A stretch of DNA of 64,000 bases, taken from Trinickia terrae. GTDB taxonomy: Bacteria; Pseudomonadota; Gammaproteobacteria; Burkholderiales; Burkholderiaceae. The notes under the pieces are model-generated. The model had not been told where the DNA came from, ran no database searches, and was given only the letters and a program-made list of their open reading frames with translations. The stretch is taken from contig NZ_SWJE01000005.1 of NCBI RefSeq assembly GCF_005144415.1, positions 348,134 through 412,133 of the forward strand. Direction: 5' to 3'. Of this stretch, positions 11,901-19,169 are shown piece after piece; the first letter of the stretch is position 1, and the number at the start of each line of letters is the position of its first letter. The position numbers and the translations under genes were made by a program.

Positions 11901-14900
11901 TGAGCTTTGCGCCGGTGGATATCGATATCGATGGGGGGGTGTTTGCCGAAACGCAGTTGAAGGTTGGTGGGTGGGTGCAGAAGAGCACGACGGTGGTGGC
12001 GCCGGAGCTGCCTCTTCACGCTGGGGATGTGGGCATTATTGGAGGCGATGGGGTCGCGAAGGCGTCGGTTGATTGGTCGACTATTGCGGCGGGGGGGCAA
12101 TACATCCTACGGGTGGAGTCAATTTCGATTTCGCTTCCGGATCTGAGCCAAACATATGGTGCGTATGGTATTGAAGTTCGGGTTAGCTCTGCACTGACGG
12201 GCACAATTTTTGCGCTGAACGGTCCCGAGCAGGAGTTGATAGAAGTTCGAGTTAATGAATCTGTTACAAAAAGCACTGGCTATGCCCTGAATAATCCTAC
12301 AAATTTCACAGTACCGACTGAGTTCTATGTAATCTCTCTCGCTAATGATCAATCCGAGTTATCGCTAAGCTATACAGCTGAGATTTTTTTGACTCCATTG
12401 AGTGGAGCAGGTGGTGCTTCGCAATTAATTGGGACGATTAATAAAACAGCATTATTGGTAGGAGTGCTGCCAACAGGCCGTACGGATCGATGGGGTTCTC
12501 CCATTTATGCGTGGGGACGCGCCGACCTCGGCGCCCCTACCGCCGACACGTCTCTCGCCCTGGCCACCAACACCCTGAGCGTAGCCCGCGGCACCTTGCC
12601 CGACGACGCCCAAGGCATGCTGTACTACCGCCGCGCCGGCTCGAACGAAAACTTCCAGCTGCTCCCAAAGAGCGCGAACAGCCAGCCGAAGTCCTACATG
12701 GTCGACACCAGCGGCCTGCCCGACGGCGACTACGACATGATCTTCATCGCAGTCAAGCCCGACGGCACGCTGCTGCGCCGCGACGGCTTGCGCACGCACA
12801 TCTCGCACTCGGGCAGTTCGAGCGTAGAGACGGGCAAGATCTCCTACGACCAGCAAACGTTCTGGTCGTCCTTCACCGCCGACGCCACGGGCAACTACGT
12901 CTGGACTGCTCCGCAGACCCTAAACATGTACGCGCTGCGCAGCAGCACCGGCGCGCTAGCCGACCACGTGCAAGTGCGCGTGCGCCGCTTCGGCCAGGGC
13001 GAGAACGACTGGGTGACGCGCACGCTCTATCGCGATGGCGGCACGGGCGCGATGTCGCTGGCGATGTCGGACTTCGGCGCGGGCGACTACGAAGTCGAGA
13101 TCGACCTGCTCGACGCCAACGGCAATCGTTTCGACCAGTTGCGCGGCGACGTCTATCTGCGCGGTGGCAACCAGGCGCCAAGCTTCTCATTCGACTACGT
13201 GAGCAACGCCAAATCGTCGGTCGAATTCTCCGCGCAGCCCGCCGACACCGACTATCTGATCGTGTCCTGGGAACAGGACGGCGAGACCCACTACACCAAG
13301 GTGCCGAAGGAAGGTGACACATTCGTCTGGGACACGCTCAAAGACGGCCTGATCCCCGACCCGTGGCGCGCGCGCCGCGAAGGGCTTTCGTACACGTACC
13401 CGATCAAGTTCACCGCCTACGATGCCTTCGGCGTGCCGCTGTCAATGGGCCAGGGCAGCATCACGGTCTCCGCCGGCACGGGCGACACCACGCAGACGCT
13501 CACCGGCAGCAGCCGCCCGACGATCTTCGAATTCAGCCCGACGGACGACCATGGCCAGCCGCTGACGGAAGCGGACAGCCTCACGCTGTACTACCGCCCC
13601 GCCCCGAAGACACAGAAGGACTACGACGCCCCATTCCAGACGATCGTCATCAAGCGCAACGCGGCGGGACGCTTCCTGTTCGACGCGACCGAGCTGCCGA
13701 CGAAGACGGAATACGAATACCGCTACGTGGCGTTCGACAAGGACGGCAAGGCGATCGCCGAGCGAGAGAGCTACTTCCTGACCGGCACGCGCAACAACCC
13801 GGTGACGAACGTGGACGTGATCGGGATGATCACGGAAACGGCGAAGGACATGACGATCGACCGCCACCAGCGCTACAACGCGTTCGGCGAGGTGTCGGCC
13901 GAGCGGGACGGCCGCGGCAACTGGACCTATCTGTCATACAACGTGATGGGCAAGCTGGTCCTAAAGCGCGAGCCGAAGATCAGCGTGACGCTGTCGGACG
14001 GGACGAAGACGGAAGTCGCGCCGGAAACGCGCTTCTACTACGATCTGCTGGGCAATCTGGTCGGCATGAAGGATGCGAACGGGCATCTGTCGACGCAGCA
14101 GTGGAACCACGGGCTGGAACAGCCCGCGGTGTCGAAGTCGTGGGACGCGCTCGGCTACAGCAAGACGTTCGGCTACGACGCGCACGGCAACCTGCGCGCG
14201 CAGACCGACGAGCTGGGGCGGCGCACCGACTACACCTACGACGCGGAGAACCGGCTGATCCAGATCGAGCGCCCGTCGATCGCAAGCGGCGCGAACGCGG
14301 GCCGCCGCGCAACGGACCGCTACGAGTACGACAGCGCGGGCAACCGCATCGCGCACACCGGCGCGCTGGGCGGGCGCGAGACGACCTACTACGACAACGA
14401 AGGCCGGATCGTGCGCACGGTGAGCGCGGCGGGGCGCGCGGTGCAATACACGTACGAATGGGCAAGCGAGATCGCCACGCTCGGCACGGCGCAAAGCGGC
14501 GGCTGGCGCAAGACCACGACGAACGCGAACGGGATGTCGATGGTCGACGAGCTGGACCTGTTCGGGCGGGTGACCAAGCGCACCGACCTGGGCGGGCACG
14601 TGTTCAGCTACGAGTACAACTGGGCGGGGCAGGTCACGAAGCAGACGGGCACGAGCGGCCAGCACGTGGAGTACGAGTACTACTCGAACGGCTTGGTGCG
14701 TTCGATCAAGGATTACGGCACGCAGACCGAATCGTTCTACGAGTACGACGGCGACGGCAACCGCACGGCGGAGTTCTTCCGCTCGTTCGGGGCGAAGTAC
14801 CTGTTCGCGCAGTCGCGGGTGACGTACGACGCGGCCAACCGTGTCACGGCGATCAAGGACGACGCGTACCAGGTGTATTACGAATACGACGCGGTGGGCA

Positions 14901-17851
14901 ACCGCCGGCGGATGCGGGCGGAGTACACGGACCTGGTGGGGTATCACAAGAAGACGCAGGACTACTGGTACGAGTACGACGCGCTGAATCGCTTCACGGT
15001 GACGATGGGGGTGTTGCAGGACGGACGGATCGTGAAGGGTGCGAAGGGCGGCGAGGGCGTGCAGCTGGCGTACAACGGGGCGGGCGAGCGGGTGCTGGCG
15101 TCGTACGCGTCGGACGAGCGCACCGAGCGCTACGAGTACGACGCGAACGGCTACCTGACGAACCAGTCGATCAACGGGGTGGTGGTGCGCGAGCGCAAGA
15201 CCGACCTGCTGGGGCGGGTGACGGCCTACAGCGCCTACACGGCGGACCGGGCGAGCCGCACGGAGGCGGTGACGCGCGAGTACGACGCGGACGGGCTGCA
15301 GAGATCGGAGCGGGATCTGCTGGGGGGCGCGACCACGACGTACACGCGCATGGCCGATGGCACGCTCTCGAAGGTGGAGCGCAAGCCGGATAGCAGCAGC
15401 GGCACGAGCACGACGAGCACGTACGAATACGAATGGTGGGACGGGGCGAAGCAGAAGCGGGTGACCTCGCAGGGCACGAACCCGAACGCGCCGGGGTGGA
15501 AGCCGGCGTCGAGCTACTTCAACTACGACGTGAACGGCAACCTGAAGTCGACGTACGACGACGGCGGCGGCCAGCAGGGCAAGGCGCGCGCGTTCACGTA
15601 CTGGACGGACCTGCAGGGCCAGGTGCAGCGCCGCGACGAGCTGGTGGGCGTGACGGTGGCGGCGGACGGCACGATCACCGGGGCGATGGGGGACCGCAAG
15701 CATAACTATTACTACCTGAACGGACACCGGGTGGGCAACGTCGGCAACGACGGGGTGGAGAAGGTGGACTACGTGCAGGAGCTGGCGGGGAAGCTGGGCA
15801 AGGGCAGCGAGAGCCAGTTCAAGGTGTTCACGCCGATCAGCACGGCGGATTTCGATGAAAACTACATGGCGATCAACGGGACGTATCCGGGGATCAGCCC
15901 GGGGACGTGGACGGTCAGAGACGGGGACACGCTCCGATCGATCGCCTCGACGCTGTGGGGCGATGAGACCTTGTGGTATCTGCTGGCCGAGGCGAACGGG
16001 CTGAAGAGCACGGACGAGCTAAGGGCCGGGCAGTTGCTGCAGGTGCCCAACAAGGTGACAAACGTTCACAATACGGCGACGACGTTCAAGCCGTATGACC
16101 CGGGCCAAGCCATCGGCAATACGCAGCCGACGCTGCCGGATCCGCCACCGCCGCCGAGTAAGGGTGGGGGGTGTGGTGGGTTCATCAAGATCATTGCTGT
16201 TGTAGTGGCGGTGGTGGCCTCGGTCGTGTCGGTTGGGGCGGGCAGCCTGCTTGGTGCGGCGCTGATCGGCGCGGCGGGTTCGGTGGCGAGCCAAGGGATC
16301 ATGATCCTCGGAGGTGAGCAGAAGGGCTTCAACTGGAAGCAGGTGGGCATGAGCGCGGTGGCGTCAGCTACGACGGCGGGCATGGGTGCTGCTGCATCAT
16401 CAGCCAGTGGCTTTGCGTCGGCGGCTGCGGTGGGTGCGGCGAGCTCGGCGGTGACGCAGGGCATTGGTGTGGCGACGGGCTTGCAGAACCGGTTTGATTG
16501 GAAGAGCGTGGCGGCAAGCGGGATCGCGGCGGGGGTGGGGTCGCAGGTTGGCGCGCAGGTGGGCAAAGCCGGCATGAGCGCCGGTTGGAGCGCGGGGACC
16601 ACGAAGTTCGTGAGCGGCGTGAGCGCTGGGGTGGCGGGTGGTACGGCTGGCACGTTGGCGCGCGGCGGAAGCCTGGGGCGCGACGTGGGCGTGATTGCGG
16701 CCACTGCGTTCGCATCATCGACTGTGGGCAATATGGTCGTGGATAGTGTTCAGGCCAACAGCATCGGCAAGACGGACCGCACGCAGCAAGCGATCGAGAA
16801 CATGAACGCGCAGGTGCTGCCCGCTGGGTTGGGTGGTGTGAACAGCGGGTTCGTTGCGCCTGAGACGGCGTACAGCAGCAACGCGGCGTTGTTCGGTACG
16901 TATGGCGGGTTGGTGAATAACAGCCAGACGCCCTACAGCGGGGCGGCTGCGTTGTTTGGTCCGTCTTCCGGTGTGGCGGCTTCACAAAAGGATTCGCATG
17001 CCATTGCACTAGCCGATAGCGGTGGCAATTCAGAAGCATTGTTGTATGCGTGGGATCGTGCGAAGCAGTATGGCTCGCAAGGTTGGAGCGCCACGAAGCA
17101 GTTTGCTTACGACATGGCCGGTGCGACGAGCATGGATGCGGCACGCGCGAATTGGAGTGCGGGGAATTACGGCACAGCAATCGCGAAGGGCGCGCAGTCG
17201 TTTGCAGAAGCGGCTACAACAGTGTTTACATTTGGCAATGCTGCGACGCTGAAATCGGGCTTGAATGCGCTGGTTAATGGCGGGAAAGCGGTGCTTGCCA
17301 GCGAGGCTTTAGGTGGAGGCTCTCCGATCTTTAGTTCTGGTGGTTTGCTAGGCTCACGCATGTGGGCGTCGTCCGTCGGAACGGGGGCGATTAGCGCGGG
17401 GATTAATGCTGGAGCGCAGTATCTACTGACTGGAGATATCAATCCTGTCGATGTTGCGGTGATCTTCGGAACCGGGACGGCTGGCAGCTTTGGCGGTTTG
17501 CGCTGGAATATGGGCGTAAATGCATTCGGCGGGATGATTGGAACTGCGACTAATAATTACGTTTATAAGAAAGAAGACTCTATTGTTGGAGCCGGCGTTA
17601 CTACTGGTGCCTTGTCTAGTTTCGGTTATGGGATCGGCAAGCTTGGCGAAAGAGCGATAGCATCGTCTATACGGCCATCGCTGACATCGAATGATTGGGC
17701 TGCAACTGGAGTGTGGTCGGGGGCAGGATGGAATTTGCTAAATCCGAATCGTGCTCCAGTTGTCGCCGGATCGTTCGGTGGTGCGTCCAGCCAAGAAATT
17801 ACCAATGCGATCTACTTGCAAATGCAGTCCCAGTTTGGGAGCAAGAAATGA
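2939..17851 (+). CDS. Giant YD-repeat (Rhs) polymorphic toxin with LysM domain
   Basis: A 4970-residue protein. Its N-terminus (MVAIVTGYGLGMQYSSG) has no signal peptide, PAAR or prePAAR segment. From about residue 70 to 4280 it is dominated by YD repeats (xxxRYxYDxxGxL), which in Rhs/Tc proteins wrap into a hollow cocoon around the toxin. A non-YD beta-sandwich-rich stretch lies near 2980-3650. A LysM peptidoglycan-binding domain (VRDGDTLRSIASTLWGD) follows at about 4323-4372, then a PDPPPPPSKGGGCGGF linker, hydrophobic glycine/alanine-rich helices (about 4410-4620) and a variable C-terminus (about 4625-4970). The PxxxxDPxGL self-cleavage motif of enterobacterial Rhs was not found. The last codon overlaps the next gene's start (ATGA), which pairs it with an immunity candidate. 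The C-terminal region is rich in glycine zippers, so a membrane-active toxin is plausible but unproven. Confidence 0.9.
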   Translation: MVAIVTGYGLGMQYSSGLGLGARGQIGSASFGQNGERIYVNAATGNLAIQDLDQMLLGQGVNSNIYRAYNSSGSLGGANGNWLAGGAKRVGGLDGRVNAQFSQVTLTGWDGSQVVYTYDVSRKLYVTTVGVGADVSTGAGVAQVTSTGARATLTFDAALNTWIWRSGDNTLIETYDGATGRLSTCRDRDGNTVFYTYNSAGALSQVKTQSGDSTYLDYDAAGKLAALRTVYRDTASQLVTATAVRYAYDSQGRLSRVTVDLSPEDNSVADGRVFTTTYTYDGTSNRIASIAQSDGSLIKFSYEWVFNWLEPFSGGDMRVSRIEQIAGQGEPARVTTLSYDTFSRRTTITDPLGQQQQLTYDNKGRLLELADMSSGSAIDRRQTFTYDVYGNVTAINGSDGRWVKFTYDAANNVVQQWGSEGVIYRTYGANNELLSEKVGQDFNTATSQFATTRYVYDKNGHRRFAISAEGRVTEFRYNAAGQAVSELHYSGSSFAASTSAPTEAQLETWVAALADKSAAARVDMAYDYRGNVALVTRYGKLRADGEGDADAGEITQVRYVYDAFGRLLQRFAGAPGSEQVEQFTYDGLGRLLTAVHFDGTVTQYQRVGDSNTVSVTFANGLTRVSTYNGAGELIAVDESSAAHALLSHVENRYDAKGRLRMTIDANGGTTHYLYDRYDRRTAEVGPDGTARTFEYDSAGFLAKTITYSQRLTAAQLGKLVQANGRPVDAASLAAAGISPSTGVADQVQWTYYRNGLLEYTVDAYGYVVRYQYDSSGRLLSRTAYGNSVSTVPRPDPSKVTANASTDRTTRYIYDLDGLLLAEIDADSYLVQHRYNSAGQRTETIRHAGAAGSAVTDLASLLKFSRGTGAPTILHTNLYDARGFLRAEIDGEGYVTSYQYDAFGNVSERVRGRKLTVEEVRSPQQVPLTIEASGTPGESVEAWIDGVKAGSVVLTQAGYASYSLTASNIVPISNHTIELRSAGGKPVEVRRATFGGLAFVAETKSIAAAGERYTLEAAQVALAQASTPGALERTVYVYDAMGRLQERSTYSVTGSATSRYTYDSQGNLIRETTGNRTSAWRYDEQGRLIGQLNGKGSEALAALGSEATQAQIDAVWQSWGVRYAYDANGNRISMTDANGNVTYYYYGKANRLTLVINALGEVTRYQTGARSSSESDRTITTVYGQRLSQQTLATLTGGQATDALWQAINAVSGGDNLTTLFEYDQLGQLTRRTDFASDVGYRYNAFGDVLRQTTQIAAGERLETSFDYDKRGNRISRTDFYDKGNNSTNLSQTKTDYDAFGRPITWVDANGGVRRQSYDRNGNVIVIADAESGQTKLTYDAFGNALTRTDRTGNTTQYAYDGAKRQVRVTTPEGISTVTTYDEFGQVVALTDGRGNTTTYRYDLDGKLVETKAPQGTTTQAFDHAGQLIETVDGRGTRTRYTYDAAGRVLTRVVDPTGLNLVTRYEYDAKGQVVRVTDPSGAVTETAYDVAGRTASVTVDAGEGGLKLVTQFVYDQTGNVVTVIEGRGTNAPRTTKKVYDGLGRLTESIADPDGLKLKTTYTYDRNGNVVAVTDPGGNVTRYVYDKEGRRTWSVDATGAVTRTMYDPEGRVMLQLAHAQPISLTGLPTPLGESDIEGRLTLMPERDQSTAYAYDKDGRLRYTVNALGYVTEQTCDASGNVTATRTYARALDVSQARTLAGIASALGAQGAKPTVAEYVTKTYDAANRLIETIVDPDGVKAGMKYTYDANGNLLTAARRTALGGVNSYAYDAAGRQTWAIDAEGAITRNVYDGAGRLVTRQAFANTLWFGYYEQLPANFGESEIASLVKAWPERDRTTSYVYDGASRLRYEVNALNYVTERVYDAAGNVVSTIAYAGAISVTGEPSAASVAAALKAQDATTHASDRVTRNVFDAANRLLFSVNAMGYVTQNRYDANGNLLERVAYRTPYGGEGTPTQADLQKWLASPNVPDAAGDRTTTWLYDSAGRQVYLIDAEGYVTEKRYDFAGRVLKTIRYAGQYEGARTATLAQLAARLPATLPADAAMMESRYDAAGGLTETVNAAGIVTRHTLDAAGRASETEVAYGTKEASVTRREFDAAGNMTRETRAYGTAAQTTTLYNYGWSGLLDFMVGPRGVEAMEQDTEWALAERRALGLVDAKGEVLRAAALTAEQKRTVWLKYGTFYSYDKLGRQNGVKVGAGGFNYIFRASYDAFGNAVTRSENGASAGTFFFDKLDRVILAVNDAGGATRTEYGASGQPVRITQYVQPIFNWSPGTQTLYYAISETPGKDAVTQLEYDRLDRLVKSTDAEGYFETYAYDALGNRTNYKNKLGGTFTYTYDRRGLKLSETLPVTSRGNSVVNRFEYDARGNLVATTEATGLAEQRITRYAYDALDRQISKTGVPVTVTQADGTTKTVTPVERFVYDARGNVIKQIDANGSTATSYYDAANRKTGQVSATGTLTLWAYDAAGNVVTQQVFAKPVESVEGSTPPAALVANLDQARETNQLRETRYKYNLLNQMIESRVMSVATGDFKPDAGADQKGEYIINGSRSVEGDASERYISSDLVTKYEYDGAGRVISKTDPRGFHTYSFYDRVGNKIFEAVETLQPNGKIEWYGTSWTRDANGNVTEEVRFATTYKDPITTSSMSYNYALRTNWPRSAEDRVTLYEWDRNGRLVGETHTTGVRYEEWGGKYYRDYVPGARVDANGKLTEGAGVAKTRYAYDGEGHLVRKTDALGNQHDFTYDALGRQTGQILPQFFDYLNRNVRASTSYEYDGLNNVVRETKGGDGQDQVTAYAYGEGGRLLSKTNALGVVTGFGYDAAGNTTLVGYLRGDVHGQQVQEKTTIVYDAASREVSRITRSHDVGSGAALASGALREQQYNAFGEIVARRTGGGGANGQWQEYADYNNAGWVVRTNFGDGISHLYMHDRNGNATLKVESMSSDLRGRTLETGQDLLDLLKEKDMMQTYTLYDSRNQVVRIQQPKTSAGAPRVSFAPVDIDIDGGVFAETQLKVGGWVQKSTTVVAPELPLHAGDVGIIGGDGVAKASVDWSTIAAGGQYILRVESISISLPDLSQTYGAYGIEVRVSSALTGTIFALNGPEQELIEVRVNESVTKSTGYALNNPTNFTVPTEFYVISLANDQSELSLSYTAEIFLTPLSGAGGASQLIGTINKTALLVGVLPTGRTDRWGSPIYAWGRADLGAPTADTSLALATNTLSVARGTLPDDAQGMLYYRRAGSNENFQLLPKSANSQPKSYMVDTSGLPDGDYDMIFIAVKPDGTLLRRDGLRTHISHSGSSSVETGKISYDQQTFWSSFTADATGNYVWTAPQTLNMYALRSSTGALADHVQVRVRRFGQGENDWVTRTLYRDGGTGAMSLAMSDFGAGDYEVEIDLLDANGNRFDQLRGDVYLRGGNQAPSFSFDYVSNAKSSVEFSAQPADTDYLIVSWEQDGETHYTKVPKEGDTFVWDTLKDGLIPDPWRARREGLSYTYPIKFTAYDAFGVPLSMGQGSITVSAGTGDTTQTLTGSSRPTIFEFSPTDDHGQPLTEADSLTLYYRPAPKTQKDYDAPFQTIVIKRNAAGRFLFDATELPTKTEYEYRYVAFDKDGKAIAERESYFLTGTRNNPVTNVDVIGMITETAKDMTIDRHQRYNAFGEVSAERDGRGNWTYLSYNVMGKLVLKREPKISVTLSDGTKTEVAPETRFYYDLLGNLVGMKDANGHLSTQQWNHGLEQPAVSKSWDALGYSKTFGYDAHGNLRAQTDELGRRTDYTYDAENRLIQIERPSIASGANAGRRATDRYEYDSAGNRIAHTGALGGRETTYYDNEGRIVRTVSAAGRAVQYTYEWASEIATLGTAQSGGWRKTTTNANGMSMVDELDLFGRVTKRTDLGGHVFSYEYNWAGQVTKQTGTSGQHVEYEYYSNGLVRSIKDYGTQTESFYEYDGDGNRTAEFFRSFGAKYLFAQSRVTYDAANRVTAIKDDAYQVYYEYDAVGNRRRMRAEYTDLVGYHKKTQDYWYEYDALNRFTVTMGVLQDGRIVKGAKGGEGVQLAYNGAGERVLASYASDERTERYEYDANGYLTNQSINGVVVRERKTDLLGRVTAYSAYTADRASRTEAVTREYDADGLQRSERDLLGGATTTYTRMADGTLSKVERKPDSSSGTSTTSTYEYEWWDGAKQKRVTSQGTNPNAPGWKPASSYFNYDVNGNLKSTYDDGGGQQGKARAFTYWTDLQGQVQRRDELVGVTVAADGTITGAMGDRKHNYYYLNGHRVGNVGNDGVEKVDYVQELAGKLGKGSESQFKVFTPISTADFDENYMAINGTYPGISPGTWTVRDGDTLRSIASTLWGDETLWYLLAEANGLKSTDELRAGQLLQVPNKVTNVHNTATTFKPYDPGQAIGNTQPTLPDPPPPPSKGGGCGGFIKIIAVVVAVVASVVSVGAGSLLGAALIGAAGSVASQGIMILGGEQKGFNWKQVGMSAVASATTAGMGAAASSASGFASAAAVGAASSAVTQGIGVATGLQNRFDWKSVAASGIAAGVGSQVGAQVGKAGMSAGWSAGTTKFVSGVSAGVAGGTAGTLARGGSLGRDVGVIAATAFASSTVGNMVVDSVQANSIGKTDRTQQAIENMNAQVLPAGLGGVNSGFVAPETAYSSNAALFGTYGGLVNNSQTPYSGAAALFGPSSGVAASQKDSHAIALADSGGNSEALLYAWDRAKQYGSQGWSATKQFAYDMAGATSMDAARANWSAGNYGTAIAKGAQSFAEAATTVFTFGNAATLKSGLNALVNGGKAVLASEALGGGSPIFSSGGLLGSRMWASSVGTGAISAGINAGAQYLLTGDINPVDVAVIFGTGTAGSFGGLRWNMGVNAFGGMIGTATNNYVYKKEDSIVGAGVTTGALSSFGYGIGKLGERAIASSIRPSLTSNDWAATGVWSGAGWNLLNPNRAPVVAGSFGGASSQEITNAIYLQMQSQFGSKK
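12111..12480 (+). other. AT-rich segment inside the rhs gene
   Basis: Within the otherwise very GC-rich rhs reading frame this stretch is visibly AT-rich (for example aatttcacagtaccgactga and tgggacgattaataaaaca). It uses codons that are rare in the flanks (ATT, TTA, AAT, ACA). It stays in frame and encodes a beta-rich, non-YD segment. The change of composition is sharp on the 3' side at about 12480, which suggests a recombined or recently imported piece of the gene. Confidence 0.6.
16058..16880 (+). repeat. Rhs tail repeat, copy A (in the intact rhs gene)
   Basis: This segment runs from acaaacgttcacaatacgg just after the LysM domain through the SIGKTD and NMNAQVLP region. It is repeated at 26609 onward (copy C, near-identical at the start), and its end is repeated at 18147 onward (copy B). 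It is the conserved pre-toxin region. The sequences downstream of the three copies are unrelated to each other, which is the signature of C-terminal toxin exchange. Confidence 0.8.
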
Positions 17852-18090
17852 TCAGGAAATTGCTTTCTGTATTGGGAAAATCACTCTTGATCTGTGTTCC
17901 GGGTATGGCTGTGATTAGCATTGTCGGGGTGTACCTGAGCTGCTTATTCGTGTCTGGTTGCTACCAAACGTTGGGGATTGTGGGGGTGCTCGGGGCGGTA
18001 AGTATCAAAGGTATCTTTGTTAAAGGGGGGCTGCTTGCACTTGTATTTACGTTATTAGCGATCCCCGGGATTCGGGCCTCTACACGATAG
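17848..18090 (+). CDS. Small membrane protein, probable immunity to the Rhs toxin
   Basis: This 80-residue protein starts at ATG 17848, which overlaps the rhs stop as ATGA (translational coupling). It has two or three hydrophobic segments: LLICVPGMAVISIVGVYLSC, a middle stretch around LGIVGVLGAVSIKGIF, and GLLALVFTLLAIPGI near the end. There is one short positive N-terminus (MIRKLLS). Lower GC than the rhs core and its position directly after the toxin-encoding end match polymorphic-toxin immunity genes. An inner-membrane immunity protein would fit a membrane-active toxin. No family was recognised. The role is inferred from position, coupling and hydrophobicity. Confidence 0.65.
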   Translation: MIRKLLSVLGKSLLICVPGMAVISIVGVYLSCLFVSGCYQTLGIVGVLGAVSIKGIFVKGGLLALVFTLLAIPGIRASTR

Positions 18091-18120
18091 GTGGGCCGCT
18101 TAATTAAGCTGTAATGGAAG

Positions 18121-18149
18121 CCAAGGGCCGCTCATCACGCGGCCCTTGG
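18121..18149 (+). terminator. Hairpin closing the first toxin-immunity module
   Basis: A perfect 11-bp stem (ccaagggccgc at 18121-18131, gcggcccttgg at 18139-18149) has a 7-nt loop and lies 30 bases after the immunity stop. There is no long T tract behind it, because the truncated Rhs copy B begins directly at the hairpin's right arm. The same stem core (ggccgc/gcggcc) recurs at 20150 and 28714. Confidence 0.6.
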
Positions 18150-19168
18150 GCAATATGGTGGTGGACCAAGTTCAGGTGGGCTCGATTGGGAAAAAGGGCG
18201 CGACCGATAGCACGCAACTGCGCATGCAGCAGGCGATTGAGAACATGGCCGGCGAGATGGGCACGGCCACATTGTTCGGCATGAACAACGGGCTCGTTGC
18301 TCCACAAACGTCGTATAGCGCGTCATCCGCGCTGTTTGGTCCATCGATGGGGCTGCAAGATCGTCAGCGGCCGATCATGCTGGCTGATGCAGGCGGCGAC
18401 CCGGATAACACGTTGCTGTCATGGCAAACGGCGAAAAAAATTGCGTCGGATAACGTGAACTTCGCGAAGGGGTTGGCGAACTCGCAGATTCAGTTCGTGA
18501 ACGGCGCATTTGAGTTGGGTCATTCGGCGGTGAAGGGGCTGGAGGCGGTTGGAGTGTTTCCGCCTGGGGCGGGCGGTGGTAAGACCCCGCAGATTCCCTA
18601 CTTCCAAACCGATGGCGGCTTTGCTGCGAGATCGGGTAACGCGGCTGGGTTTGCATTGACGATGTTTGGGCAGATTCCCGAGCAACTCGCGATGAAAGCA
18701 GGGGGCGCGTTTGATGCTGTATTGACGGGGCAGGCTGCGAGGACTTCGGCAAGCGAGACAGTCACGGTGTATAGAGTAGATGACATCGGTTTTGCACCGC
18801 GTATCTCAAGCGACGGCACAATTCCAGTAGTGACGACCCGTTCAGGCAATGAGCGTGCTTTGTTTGTCAACTTTGGACAGCCGCAAAGAGCACAGGAGTT
18901 TGCATTGGTGAATCGGGGTGGAAACGCCACTGTGACTGCGGTAGAGGTCGATGCGTCGCTCCTGGAGAAGCTGAGAGCCGCCGCTGTTTATGACAAGAGC
19001 GGGGCTGCAACGTTGAATCCGAACGCGCCTTTGAAAGTAGATATAAATAAGGCTGCGGATCAGTTTGGGCTACGAACTCCAGAGCAAATCCAGTGGCTTA
19101 GGGATGCCATCAAGCCAGATACGGTCAGGGTGATAAACCATAAAGACTTGACGAAACAAGGGGGATGA
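18146..19168 (+). CDS. Orphan Rhs C-terminal toxin module B
   Basis: This 340-codon frame opens at a TTG with no ribosome site and starts inside Rhs tail homology, so it is likely a silent cassette rather than an expressed gene. After the shared tail come a connector with IMLADAGGDPDN and alpha-helical linker, then a distinct C-terminal domain of about 130 residues beginning VYRVDDIGFAPRIS and containing ALFVNFGQPQRAQEF. An initial VYR segment followed by a strand-rich core recalls ADP-ribosyltransferase-like toxins, but the resemblance is weak and I do not claim it. The frame is intact to its stop, one base before the next gene. It could be brought back into use by recombination with the full rhs gene. 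Confidence 0.65.
   Translation: MGNMVVDQVQVGSIGKKGATDSTQLRMQQAIENMAGEMGTATLFGMNNGLVAPQTSYSASSALFGPSMGLQDRQRPIMLADAGGDPDNTLLSWQTAKKIASDNVNFAKGLANSQIQFVNGAFELGHSAVKGLEAVGVFPPGAGGGKTPQIPYFQTDGGFAARSGNAAGFALTMFGQIPEQLAMKAGGAFDAVLTGQAARTSASETVTVYRVDDIGFAPRISSDGTIPVVTTRSGNERALFVNFGQPQRAQEFALVNRGGNATVTAVEVDASLLEKLRAAAVYDKSGAATLNPNAPLKVDINKAADQFGLRTPEQIQWLRDAIKPDTVRVINHKDLTKQGG
18147..18345 (+). repeat. Rhs tail repeat, copy B (5'-truncated)
   Basis: Homology to the intact rhs gene begins at gggcaatatggt and covers the GNMVVDxVQ, SIGK and QAIENM segments, then ASSALFGPSMG. In the intact gene this corresponds to about 16724-16970. The rest of the Rhs gene, including the LysM domain, is absent, and the copy is fused to the preceding hairpin. 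Confidence 0.75.
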
Positions 19169-19169
19169 T

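Noticed and set aside
4412-12100. Long minus-strand frames (4412-6811, 6884-7951, 9986-12100) within rhs
   Set aside because: Low-complexity Arg/Ala/Val products with no family features. They arise from the YD-repeat codons of the opposite strand.
13363-15393. 676-codon plus-strand frame inside rhs in another phase
   Set aside because: Arg/Gly-rich shadow of the rhs coding sequence, with no motif of its own.
2939-15700. CRISPR-like or satellite repeats in the repetitive rhs region
   Set aside because: The repetition is at the protein level (YD repeats) with variable spacing and no identical spaced DNA units.
2939-17851. Classical type VI secreted Rhs with PAAR domain
   Set aside because: No PAAR, prePAAR transmembrane segment or DPxGL cleavage motif was found, and there is no vgrG or eag gene nearby. 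The route of export stays open.
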